A DNA stretch of 22,660 nucleotides from the NCBI GenBank assembly GCA_001430745.1, contig KQ482041.1, positions 503,704 to 526,363 on the forward strand, in the 5' to 3' direction. Made by a program: the position numbers and the translations under genes. The notes below the pieces were generated by a model. It was not told the DNA's origin and made no database searches. It saw only the letters and a list, made by a program, of their open reading frames with translations. Source of the stretch: Auxenochlorella pyrenoidosa. Lineage: Eukaryota; Chlorophyta; Trebouxiophyceae; Chlorellales; Chlorellaceae. Below are positions 1-9,620 of this stretch, one piece after another; position 1 is the stretch's first letter; each line of letters opens with the position of its first letter.

Positions 1-104
1 CCGCTGCGTCCTGCCATGCAGTGTGCTGCCACATGCGCAGGCAGACCATCGTTCTGCTTGGTTGCGTGCAGACGGCTCTGCTGGTTGTTCTGCGTGCTTT
101 GCAG

Positions 105-1516
105 GGGATCTCATGGGAGGACCTCTACCCATTCCCTGCGCTCACCCTTCCTGCCGTTCGGTACAACCCGGTGAGCAAGCTGCCGCTTAACTGCCGCATC
201 AAGCGTCATGGCTGTAAACTTCCCGGGCAGGGGACAGGTGGCCTGCTGCTGCCAGACGCTTCCATGCACGGCCTGGGGCCCATGATCACTGGCCCAAGCG
301 CCGCTCCCTTGCTGCTGGCCTGCGTCAGCCTGTCTCGCTGTGTCCCGCCACTCCTCGTGCCCCGCAGCAAAACTTCTTCCTGCTGCACCTGCACCCCGAC
401 GGCACGGTGGAGTGGCCCGACAGCCTGCCAGCCAAGAACCGGGGCGGCGCTCGCTGCAGCGACTGGTGGTCCTACGCCGGGTGGCCGCGGTTTGCTGGGG
501 AGGTGGAGGGCGCAGATGGCGGTGAGTGGGGAGGAGGGCGCGCCAGGGGAAGGCCCAGGTGGCTGCAGAGAGGGCAGGCTGCCTGGGATGCACCTGCCGC
601 ATGGCAGAGCTGCTTGTTGGCAAGTGCATGAGTCCCGTAGGGGGGCTGGAGGGTGGCCACAGCTCCCAAAGAGGCTGGATCTCCTGCGGGCCTGCCTGCA
701 GCGCTGTGCAGCAGGCCAAGAAGGGTCCTCACGGTTGCCAGCCCCCCTAAGTGGGCACTGCCTCCCGCTGCTGCTCCCGCCGCTGCTCCCGCTGCTGCCC
801 CGGCAGGCGACTGCGGCGTGCCTGCTGCCGGCAAGGAGGACGAATTTGAGCTGCAGCCGGTGCTAAACATTTCGGTCATACCTCCACTGGAGCGCTTCAA
901 CCCAGGCAGGCTGCAGCGTGCTGCGCAGAGGCAGGGCAGTAAACTGGCCTGCAGTCGTTGGCAGCAGCCACCGTATGGGCTGCCCATCCTGCATGCAGCC
1001 TGCTGGTGTGTGGCCCCTCCTTGCACCTCCTCCCCCCTTCCTAGGTGGCTGCCAACCCAGGCCGCCCAGCTGTGTTGCCGCCATGCAGAGCGCTCCTGCC
1101 AGCTGGCGCTGGCAGGTCCCTTCCTGGAGGCCTGCGCCCAGGGCCCCTCTGCCGACTGTTGTGAAGTAGTGTCGGATGTGTTTCGGCCTTCCTCCACTGC
1201 ACCATTTGCCACCTGCCTTTGCCAACCATCATTTTGGCAGGTGAGCCGGTCTGGGCGCTGGGCAGCAGGCGGCATGGACCCCTTGGCTGCCTGGAGCAAG
1301 TTATGCCGCTGTGCACCCTTGGTGGGTTGCAACCGGTGCCCAACTGTCGACCTGTCCGTGCTGCTGCCGTCATCTCTGCAGGGAGCAGTGGAGTATTTGC
1401 AGCAGAGGCATGGCGTGGACCTGGCAGCAGCTATGCACAGCTGTGTCAGCGAGCAAAACAAGTTAATTGCATTCCGGGGCGGTGGCCTTACCTGGTGCCC
1501 TGAGGCCCCTGAATGA
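105..1516 (+). CDS. 3' part of a cysteine-rich protein with a lipid-transfer-like 8-cysteine C-terminus (partial, runs off left edge)
   Basis: Proposed exons are 105-170, 368-521, 807-930, 1045-1240 and 1382-1516 (stop TGA 1514-1516); all phases join without a frameshift. The first visible exon follows an acceptor, so the start lies left of the window. The N-terminal visible half contains YNPQNFFLLHLHPDGTVEWP and a WPDS...CSDWW stretch that I cannot assign to a family. The last two exons carry cysteines in the order C..C..CC..CxC..C..C (key pieces DCC, CLC, HSC and WC), the order of the plant LTP/seed-storage/trypsin-alpha-amylase-inhibitor fold, which is normally secreted and disulfide-bonded. 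The spacing before CC is about 7 residues, shorter than in typical LTPs, so membership is tentative. The third intron uses a GC donor at 931; a GC donor at 906 is visible but breaks the phase. A TGTAA motif follows the stop. Confidence 0.6.
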
Positions 1517-2051
1517 CACATATGCCCATGTGTCGGTGTCTCTGTAATGAAATTCTTTCACTGGGAACATGGCGATTGGTCCACAAAGCTGCCCACTGCA
1601 AAACGCCACACCGCCACACGGCTACGCTGCTGCTGTGGCGTGCATCCAGCTGTGTCTATTGCTGCCCGGCGCCAGCGTTCTCTCGTCGTTTCCTGCTTCT
1701 TGCACCTCTAACAGCGGAGAACAGCGCACTGAGCCTGTACCAGAGGCTGCACTGGCCTTGCGTCGAGGTCTATTGACTCACGTCCTGGAAACAACACCTC
1801 ACACAGCTCTGGTTGCCTCATCGGCAGAAGAAGCAGGTGAAAATACCCAGCGGCTGCAGAAACAGAGCCGGGAGTTGCTGCCCTGAACCCTGCCCTGCTC
1901 GCTCCTGCCCCTGGCGCATTATTTATGCTCTATTCTCGTTGCACAGCCAATTGACGCGCCACCCAGCCTGGCCGCGCACCACCAGCTGCCTGCCGCCGCT
2001 CCTGCCAACCTGTCCCGCCCTTGCACCACTTGCCGCCTCCTCCGCAGGAGA
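1517..2051. other. intergenic region before the DUF1365 gene
   Basis: After the TGTAA motif I see no supported gene here. It should hold the 3' end of the upstream gene and the promoter and 5' UTR of the DUF1365 gene. A CCGCAG acceptor-like site lies at about 2041-2046, just before the ATG at 2052, so a 5' UTR intron is possible. Confidence 0.4.
1543..1547 (+). terminator. TGTAA polyadenylation motif
   Basis: TGTAA, the usual green-algal poly(A) signal, lies 26 bases after the stop codon at 1516. That is close to the stop but plausible. Confidence 0.4.
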
Positions 2052-4369
2052 ATGCTGGGTGGGGCGCCCATCCTGCTGGCGCAGGCAGTGGCGCTGGTGC
2101 ACACAGCGGTGGTGGCCACCTGGAGCGCGACGCTCTACCTGCCCATAGCGCTGGTCTCGGCCGCGCTGCGCATGCTGCTGCCCGGCTGCGACGGCCGCTG
2201 CGATGGCCATGCCCGCTTCTACGAGGTGGGAAGCAGCATCATCGGTGGTTAACGTGTGCGCATACTTGGGGCACCGCGGTACAAATATTCCCTGGCGCTG
2301 AGCTTGCCCTTGCTGGCTCTGGCCCGGCTCAGCCCCTGCGAGCCTCCTTGCATGTAGGGAACCGTGATGCACTCCCGCAAGCAGCCCAAGGAGCACAGGT
2401 TCACGTAAGCTCAGCCCGGTGGCAGGCACGACAAGCAGGCCTGGCAACGCGGTGGTTGCACCCGGCTGGCACTGCATTGCCCAGATGCCTTGCCTGCTCT
2501 GCGCCAGCTGTCGCCGCCTGCCTGCTCACCCTGCCTCCCCCGCATGACTTGCTTGTGAGCCACCCAGCCACCCACCTTCCCTGTGTGCAGCTACCAGGTG
2601 CGCATGGCCGTGTTGGACCTGGACAACGCGCCCAGCTGGTGGCGGCGCACCAAGAACGAGAACATGACTGCGGCAGAGGCGCGCCGCCTGGCGGGCACAG
2701 CAGGTGGGGCGCTCCGCTGGCCGCAGACTGCGTGCAGCACAGGTGCCTTGGTGTTTTTGTCAAGCTCGGAGGTCGGGCTGCGGATGTCTCATGCGGCATG
2801 GGAAATGGATGGCACCTGAGGAAGCGAGCAGCTTGAGCCCGCCTGGAGGTGTGCTTGGCTGCTGTTGCCATGGGCCACCGCCACTGCCGCCGCCCCTGCC
2901 TGCAGGCCCGGTGCGGCTGCTGACCCACCCCCCCGCGGCAGGGTACACCCAGAACCCCATCTCCGTCTACTACTGCTACTCGCCCGATGGCCAGCGGCTG
3001 GAGCAGTGCATCGCCGAGGTGACCAACACGCCGTGGGCGGAGCGCGTCACCTTCCTGTTCAGGTGATGCCCCGGCTGCACACCGCCCTGCTGACGGGCTG
3101 TCACACCCAGCAGCCCCGCCTGCGAGGTAGCCTTGTGCTTTGGCGGCAGTGCCGTCCGTTGGGCCGGGCCGCGGCAGCGTTTCTGGCTCGATGCCTGCCG
3201 CTCCCCCTGCTGCTGCATCGTCCCGTGCAGGCCTGGAGGGGAGACCGTGCCCAAGGCGCTTCATGTGTCGCCGCTGATGGACATGCGCAGCACATGGTGG
3301 GTGGGCGCATGGGCTTGGGAACAGGGGTACTGAAACAGCGGGAGGCCCCTGGTGTGCTGCCGCTGGTACGATTCGATGCGGCACCTTCCAGCCGTGCGTG
3401 GACATGCTGGCTGAGTGCCAGCTGCGCGCCAGTGCGCTACAGCACAGCTCCGCCGCCCCTGCCCAGCCCCGTGCCAGTCGGCCCGCACGGCTTGGCTGCT
3501 GCCCGCTCTTGCCCCGCTGCCCTCTGCTGCCAGTGCTCGCCCCTTCCCTCCCCGCTGCACCCCTGACCTCTCCCTGCCCTGCTCCAGGCGGATCAAGGCT
3601 ACCGAGCCCGGGGAGCGGCTGTTCCTGTCTGTGGGGTGCACCCACCCCGAGTATGGGGACTTCTTCTTGGCCACCTTTGACGCCCGGCTGTCCGCCCAGC
3701 CGCACCTGCCCAACGAGACGGCCAGCCTGGGCACGCTGCTGCGGTGGGTGCGGATGCGCGTGTGGGCGCAGGGAGACGCCACGGGGTCGCCGCGCCCAGG
3801 CCTGGGCACGCCTTTGCAGTGGGCGCTCCAGGGGGACTGCCCGGGCAGAGCGTGCCGGGGCAGCACAGCAGGCCAGCGTGGTCGTGGCCTCTCGCTGGGC
3901 CTCGCTGCCCACTGCCCAGCCGCGCTCGGGAGGTCCTTGCCTGACGAGGGCCAAAGGATTGCCTCTCGCCGCAGGTACGGCTTCCAGCCGCACCGCGTGG
4001 CGCTCTGGATCTACTGGCACGCCGTGCTGCTGCTCTGGAAGGGCGTCCCCTTTTACGGGTGGGCAGGCCATGGGGCTGCCGGCAGGAGACGGTCCCGCCT
4101 GCCTGCCTTCAGGGTTGGTCTGGGCGCAGCGAATGCTGCACAAAATCCATCGCCATTTGCCTGTGAAACCGCCGTTGAGCACTCATGTGACACCAATGCC
4201 GACCTACAACTGCAACCCTTGCTCCCTCCTATCCTGGTGCAGCCCGCCCGGACCAGAGTTCAAGGCGGCAGCGGCCGCTAAGGCGCAGCACACCAAGACG
4301 GCGGACGGGCGCAGCTTTGTGTGGCGGGGCGCACAGAGCTGGCCATGGAACGCCAGCTTGGCGCGATAG
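2052..4369 (+). CDS. DUF1365 family protein
   Basis: Eight exons: 2052-2225, 2358-2404, 2591-2703, 2906-3062, 3232-3300, 3588-3743, 3975-4058 and 4243-4369. They total 927 nt, giving 308 aa, with every phase matching. A hydrophobic N-terminus (about residues 5-48) suggests a membrane anchor or targeting segment. DUF1365 hallmarks follow in order: FYEGTV (56-61), YQVRMAVLDLD (75-85), AGYTQNPISVYYCY (about 122-135), the IAEVTNTPW block, KALHVSPLMDM (about 171-181), HPEYGDFFLATF and PHRVALWIYWHA (about 244-255). The biochemical role of DUF1365 is not established; in many bacteria these genes sit beside cyclopropane-fatty-acyl synthases, which suggests lipid chemistry (inference). The start is the first ATG of the hydrophobic exon; an upstream exon cannot be excluded. 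No TGTAA was seen downstream. Confidence 0.9.
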
Positions 4370-5083
4370 CGGGGCCCTCACGCCCGCGGCCTACATTGCA
4401 TGCCAGCTTTGCACCAAAAGGCGAGGCTGCCGGCAAATCTGACGCAACCTCCCTGTCCCATGACCGCAACAGCATGCGCTCACAGCTTGCTTGCTGCCGT
4501 GGGCATGACTTGTGATTTGTGTGCTGTGCGTCGAGTGCCTGTGTGCGTTTAACAATACCTAAACTGTTTAATTACCCCTCTTTTGCAAGCGGTCGATGCC
4601 CTAATTGTTCCAATAACACCGGGTGCCCCTCCGGCCCCCTGTCCTCCCTGCTGCTGGCCATGACCAACACGGTGCATCCTTTTCTAAACCCCCCCGGGGG
4701 GCGCCATTGCTCAGCCACCTTCGACTGGACCGGTTTTGCTCTCAAACCATGATTAAAAAGCATGCAATGTGCAGCGATCCAACAGCAATGGGCGGATGCC
4801 AGTCCTCATTGCCGGGCACTCACGCGCGCCGGTGGCGGCAGCCTGCATGCTGCTTCGCAGGCGCCTGCCACAGTTCAGCGGAGAGGACATACACGAGACA
4901 AAATGTTACTCACCTCTGTGGGGCTGCACCTTATTCATCTTAGCCTGCTGCATGAATATGCGGCAGAGGTGCCCAGTTCCTGCAAGCTGTGCCGCACAGC
5001 AGGCCCGCCGGGCAGGTTACCTTCAACTCTTCCTGATGCACAAAGCTTTGATTGTCTGTGTTTTGACCTACGTGATCACGTAA
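4370..5083. other. intergenic region between the DUF1365 and F-box genes
   Basis: No coding exon is supported in these 714 bases. Parts are less GC-rich than the flanking genes, for example around 4545-4620. A run of 7 C followed by 6 G lies at 4689-4701. The right end contains a 12-base palindrome just before the F-box start codon. Confidence 0.5.
5070..5081. promoter_or_regulatory. 12-bp perfect palindrome ACGTGATCACGT next to the F-box start
   Basis: ACGTGATCACGT equals its own reverse complement and contains two ACGT cores, the core bound by plant bZIP factors. It ends two bases before the ATG at 5084. A regulatory role is inferred only. Confidence 0.25.
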
Positions 5084-6962
5084 ATGGGCTCTGTGACAAG
5101 CGAAACTCCACCGCGGTCTGACGCGGCTGCCTCAGGTGCGTGTTGCTGCGGCTGCAGGCGCTCTAATCGCTCAAGCGGCCTGCCGCGCACTTGGAGAGCA
5201 CAGTGCTGGAAGTGCGGGCTGGGGTGCGGCGGGGGTATGACCCATCTCCAGTGCTGGTGCTATCACCGCCGCGTCTTGACGCAGCTCCGAGAACGGCTTC
5301 CACATCACGACCTTCACCATACCGTGCAGGTGGCATCCACAGCTGGGCGGATCTACCAGCAGACCTGCTGCGCCTGGTGTTCCTGGACCTGCACACTCAA
5401 GCAGCCGGGGGACATGCGCTGCGGGACGCGGCGCGCCTGTGGCTCGCAGTTGCCGGCATCTGCCGTTCGTGGCGGACGGTAGCCCTCGCAGAGGTGGGCG
5501 CCATGCACAGGGTTGCAGCCCAGGGCTGGTCACTGTCTCGTACAGAGAACGCGGAACGGCCCCCCCCTCCTCCCACCCCACCCACCCCGGGCCCGGGACT
5601 GTGCCTCAAATCCTGCCCCACCTTGCCAGAGCAGCACTCTCCCCAATGTTCGAACATTCGCTCTGCATGCAGGTCAGCCTCCATGTGAGGCTGGAGCCAG
5701 GCGACTGGACTGCCGGCGCTCCGCTGCTGGCTAGGCGCCTGGCCGCCCTGCCTGTGGCCGAGCTGTCGCTGCCAGCTCAGCCGCTGCTGGGATATGACAG
5801 CCCAGGCTTTGCCAGCGGCTTCGACCCAGAGCATGCCAAGGCTGCTGGCAGCCTGCTTTCTTTCTACCAGGCGAGCCGGGTTCGGCTGCACTTGCAGTTC
5901 AAGCTGCCATGTTTTGCAAACGTGACTGGGAATGATAGCTGGTTCATGCAAAAGGTTCTATTACAGCTCAGCTAGCATGTGCACACTGCATCCCGCCTCT
6001 GCCGTGCGCTGCAGGCCAGGCTGGAGACTGTGCGCCCCCACGTCTGCGTGCGGCTGCACGCGCTGCACGGCCTGCTGCCCCAGGTGGCGGCAACGGGCAT
6101 GCTCGCGCACTGGACCACCCTGGAGCGGCTCAGCCTGGCGGGCGGCCTGCCAGACGGCAGCGGCTCAGGCATGCCGCCCTTCCCGCCAGGCGTGTTCCCG
6201 CCCTCGCTGCGCCACCTCGACATGCCGGCGCCGCGCCACCCCTACCAAGTCGCCTTCGGGTTGCCGCACACCCTCACCTCCGTCACGCTGCGCTGTGCCC
6301 AGGACTTTCTGCTGACCCACGACGTCCTCGGCAGCAGCTGCGTCAGAGACGAGGGCGACGGGGGCGGCCCCTCAGCACGCGTGGGCTCCCTGCCGCTCAG
6401 CTGGCGCCAGCTGGCCGTGCATGCCGGGCGGACGGCCGGCCTGGACCTTGACGACCTGCGCCTGCTGCCACAGCTGCTGCACGCCGGCAGCGGTGCTGCT
6501 GCCAGCCATGGCACCGCTGCGTACGCCAGCAACGGCAGCGCCGCGGAAGCTGGCAGCAGCCGCCCCGCGCCCCAGGCACCACTGCCGCAGCGCAGCCTCA
6601 TGCTGGTTGCGCCCCAGGTGATGCTGTCCACAGCAGACCCCGCCGCCCCCGCCCAGCTGGCCGCGCCCCCGGTGCGCTCGCTGCAAGCAACACTGGCTCA
6701 GCACCTGGCAGTGCTGGCACCGGTGCTGGCCGCTGCTGGGCTGGCCCGGCTGTGCATCGTGGCGGGCGAGGCCAGCTTCTACTGCCGCCGCCCCGGCCGG
6801 CTGGGCATCATCGACGCTGGGGCGCTGCCGCCGGCGGGGCGGGTGGAGGCTGCGCCCTCCAGCGCGTTGAACTACGCTGCCACCCTGGCCTGGCCGGCGG
6901 GGGCAGGCGCCCAGCAGGCACCCAGCTTCGAGCTCTGTTTCAGCCGCAAGCATGATCTGTAG
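5084..6962 (+). CDS. F-box domain protein
   Basis: Preferred exons are 5084-5135, 5330-5493, 5673-5870 and 6015-6962, totalling 1362 nt (453 aa) with all phases matching. The ATG at 5084 is directly preceded by an in-frame TAA. The second exon encodes an F-box-like segment (about residues 22-70): LPADLLRLVFLDL, then a helix ending ICRSWRTVALAE, the usual LP..ll..if....d......vCr.Wr pattern that binds SKP1 in SCF ubiquitin ligases. The rest is leucine-rich (for example LARRLAALPVAELSLP, LERLSLAGGLP and LRHLDMPAP), resembling irregular LRRs that would recruit a substrate, with an Ala/Ser-rich stretch at genome 6480-6600. The third intron has a GC donor at 5871; a GT donor at 5922 is also in phase and would give 470 aa. 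The substrate is unknown. Confidence 0.75.
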
Positions 6963-7013
6963 ACGCCTCCCTCTACAGTGGCATTGCCGACATTCGTTCT
7001 GGTGGCATATCAT

Positions 7014-7018
7014 TGTAA
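7014..7018 (+). terminator. TGTAA polyadenylation motif of the F-box gene
   Basis: TGTAA lies 51 bases after the stop codon at 6962, inside the 176-base gap between the convergent F-box and multi-CX9C genes. Confidence 0.55.
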
Positions 7019-7138
7019 CAAAAAATTGGATGTTGGTCATGGCTTCTGTTGTCGGCAGGACGACAGGTTCATGATTTGTTTCTTGGTGTTCAGTACTCAA
7101 CTGCAGGCAGCATTGCTGCGCCTGTGCAACCTGCGCGC

Positions 7139-8070
7139 CTAGGCTGGTAGCGACTTGGTGTTGAACGGGTAGAGCCAGGCTTGTCGTAGGCACTTCTTCA
7201 TCGCTGCCAGAGGCTTGGCGCAGGCGCTGCAGCGGGAGCCGCAGGTGAGTGGTGTGGGTTGACACCTGGGCGGCGCGAGCGCTGCAACTGCCAGTGGGGA
7301 ACGCAAACAGAGAGGTGCCAGACTGTTGAAACAATTCGTAAGCCAGCCCGAGTTGGGCATGCCGCTGGACAGGGGCGCACCCTGACGGGTCTGCACCATC
7401 GCTCGCAGCGTGCCTGCAGCAAAGGACGGGCAGGCAGGGCCAGGTTCAGGCCACGTGTTCCTGCATGCGTCAACTGACCTCATGTCACACACGTAGTGCA
7501 TTTGCCTTGCAGTGCACGCAGGCAGCAGCAGCTCTGGGCCAGCTGCCAAAGCAGCGCCCAACTTACCGCAGGCAGGATTTGTACTCAGTGGCAGCTGCTG
7601 GGCAAGCCACCTCTGCGTGGCATTGCATTGCCTGCAGATACATGTAATGATGAGGATGCATGCATGCGCTTTACAGGAAAGAGGCTGGCAGCTTCGCACT
7701 GAGCAACTTGGAGGGCAGCGCTTCATCGTCAACAGCCGGCAGTGCCGCACAACCGACCCAGTGGTGCGCAGACTATCCAAGGCATCGCCATTACTTCAGG
7801 ACATGCCCTCGCATCTCACCTGAGCTTCTTTGCCTCTGCAGACCTCTGGATATCCTTTATTCGCCCGGCGACAAGCAGCAAGCGCAGACAGGGTGGGCAG
7901 GCACTTCCTGCGGGGAGACAATCATGCCACAAACCTATCAATGTGTCTTCAAAAGCGATCTGAGCATCGAAAATAACGCGGCAGCCTCGCCTGCTACACT
8001 GTTCTCGCCAGTCGAGGAGCTGCCGCTCTGTGGGCAGGGGCGAATCTGGCGTCAGCTGCACCGATGACAT
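7139..8070 (-). CDS. small protein with four CX9C motifs (CHCH type; possibly NDUFA8/PGIV-like complex I subunit)
   Basis: Minus-strand exons are 8070-7991, 7907-7820, 7631-7567, 7413-7381 and 7226-7139 (stop TAG), giving 117 aa. Omitting the 33-nt micro-exon 7413-7381 also keeps the frame and gives 106 aa. The protein starts MSSVQLTPDSPLPTER. Eight cysteines form four exact CX9C motifs: C29-C39, C50-C60, C66-C76 and C91-C101. A further cysteine is C25. Twin CX9C helices are the signature of CHCH proteins, which are imported into the mitochondrial intermembrane space and oxidised by the MIA40 relay. Four such motifs recall NDUFA8/PGIV of complex I, and CRRANKGYPEVC aligns loosely with the plant subunit. 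The linker C60-C66 is only 5 residues, so the assignment stays open. The first intron uses a GC donor (CAG|GCGAGG). It is convergent with the F-box gene. No TGTAA was found downstream. Confidence 0.7.
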
Positions 8071-8405
8071 GTTTGTGAGAATACAAACGCAGTAATGCGT
8101 GCACAAGGGAGAGCGGGAGGCCTACAGCATCAAGGGGAGCACACAGCATGACAGCGCGGCCACGCTCGCTGCCCTGTTTCACAGGACAGTCAGCTGCTTT
8201 ACACTTGAGTTCTTGTCAGGCAGGAATGTGGATAACTGAGGCACAGTATGTGACATCACTTTTCAGCACCAAGCAGTGTTAGTAAGTGCTCAGGCATCAC
8301 GAATACGTAGCAAAGAGGTGTTGGGCAGGGGCCACCCTCCTCGATCGCAGGTTGCAAGATCCCACAGAGAGAACCACTGCTCAGCATGCACAGCAGCCCG
8401 TCTGC
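8071..8405. other. short intergenic region between two minus-strand small genes
   Basis: It holds the 3' UTR of the upstream eight-cysteine gene, with its poly(A) motif, and presumably the promoter of the four-CX9C gene. No exon is supported here. Confidence 0.45.
8199..8203 (-). terminator. TGTAA polyadenylation motif (minus strand)
   Basis: TTACA on the plus strand is TGTAA on the minus strand. It lies about 200 bases downstream of the stop at 8406 and fits the 3' end of the eight-cysteine gene. Confidence 0.45.
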
Positions 8406-9282
8406 TCAGCACCGAGTGCACTTGGGACTCTCCTTGGACCTGCAGACGCATACAAGCACACGACAGGCAGTGCGGCATATAGTCAGGCAGCAAGGGGGTC
8501 TGCGCTCTGGCAGGAAGCAACGTGCAGAGCAAGCCGCCAATTTCCTTTGCTCTCCAATCACTTACCAGTCAAAGTAGATGGCCTGCACGTCCTTCTTGCA
8601 GTACGCTGGGACCGTGGCTGCACAGACAGTGGAGTGAGTGGCAGGGTGGCGGTCAGGATGATGCGTTGGCGGCCGACAACGCTGCTAGGCATGCACGCCT
8701 GCTCTCTCCGCCCGCAGCCCTGGCTGCTCATCTCACCAAACTTCCGAGTCTCCAGCTTGAAGTACTCCTGCACGGTTAAAGTGTCAAGTGCACGGTTGGA
8801 GGTAATTGCGTGCTACCCTATTTCAGAAGAAGGGCAGGGAAGCGCTGAGCCGGGCATGTGCATCCCGTGCTACCGACCTGGTACTTGGCGTAGAGTTGCT
8901 GGCACTTCATCGTGCAGAAGTTGGGCATGACCTTCAGGAGGAAAGAACAAGGCAGGGTTGGGGACAAGGCTGAGCAAGGGTGAATGCCAGGTGAGCTTAC
9001 ACATTGGGTGGACAGAGTGGCATGCAAGCAAGAGATGCAAGACTGATCCCTGCAACGACTCTTGTAAATACTTCTTCCTGGCTTAATCTGTGCTGGCTTG
9101 CAGCTGCCGATCAGTTTCAGTGTGTTGAATCCTGTGTTGCTCACCCAGCGGGCCTCAGGCATGTGGGAGGTGGGCTTGGGGTAGCGCGGACTGAACACGC
9201 ACACGGGCTTCCAGCCGTGGATGCGCATGCAGCGTTCGTAGCACTTCTGCCGCTTGGCCTGGCGCTCCTCATTGCCGCTCAT
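8406..9282 (-). CDS. small basic eight-cysteine protein, unrecognised
   Basis: Minus-strand exons are 9282-9145, 8931-8878, 8767-8737, 8617-8566 and 8439-8406 (stop TGA), totalling 309 nt (102 aa) with all phases matching. All donors are GT and all acceptors AG. Cysteines lie at 14, 18, 28, 52, 56, 81, 99 and 102, giving two CX3C pairs (KCYERC and FCTMKC), a CX9C (C18-C28) and a terminal CXXC. The short N-terminus is basic and there is no hydrophobic segment. I do not recognise the family; a metal-binding or mitochondrial disulfide protein would fit (inference). An optional upstream exon 9620-9598, starting ATG and ending in a GTAAGG donor, joins in frame to an acceptor before 9292 and would add 11 residues (113 aa). 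The smaller model is given because its ATG is self-sufficient. It lies upstream of, and on the same strand as, another multi-cysteine gene. Confidence 0.65.
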
Positions 9283-9620
9283 TGCAGCGGCACTGCAAGC
9301 AAAGGACCATGAGCAGAGCATCAAGTAGTCGAACTGCAAGAGGGAGGGTTCTTATCGGCCTCTGCAGGGGTGCAAGGTCACACCAGGCGCTCAGCGGCGC
9401 GCCGCAGCGGCAGGGCCGCTAAGAAGCATCCCGCTGTACAGGCTTGCGCAGATGTGCTGCATACCACTCTCGGGATGGGACGATGCCCCGCAAATACCGA
9501 CCAGCGCCCTCGAGAATGCCTCAGCCGCGTTCACACTCCCCTGCGTTCGGTTCCCCACGATGCGGCAGCCCTCGCAAGATGCCCAAAGCTTCCTTACCTA
9601 TGGCAGCTCCCTGCGATCAT

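Noticed and set aside
472..1521. Minus-strand frame of 349 codons
   Set aside because: Antisense to the exons and introns of the first gene; low-complexity composition and no recognisable motif.
2401..4182. Long minus-strand open frame (593 codons)
   Set aside because: It lies antisense to the phase-perfect DUF1365 exons, has Pro/Arg/Ala-rich unstructured composition, and is expected from GC-rich codon bias.
4689..4701. Run of 7 C followed by 6 G as a terminator hairpin
   Set aside because: It has no loop-forming spacer and this is a eukaryotic genome where intrinsic terminators do not apply; probably simple sequence.
5191..5329. Coding sequence directly upstream of the F-box exon, in the same frame
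   Set aside because: The frame is open from 5167 but has no ATG; the 5084 exon joined to the acceptor before 5330 gives a proper start and exact phase.
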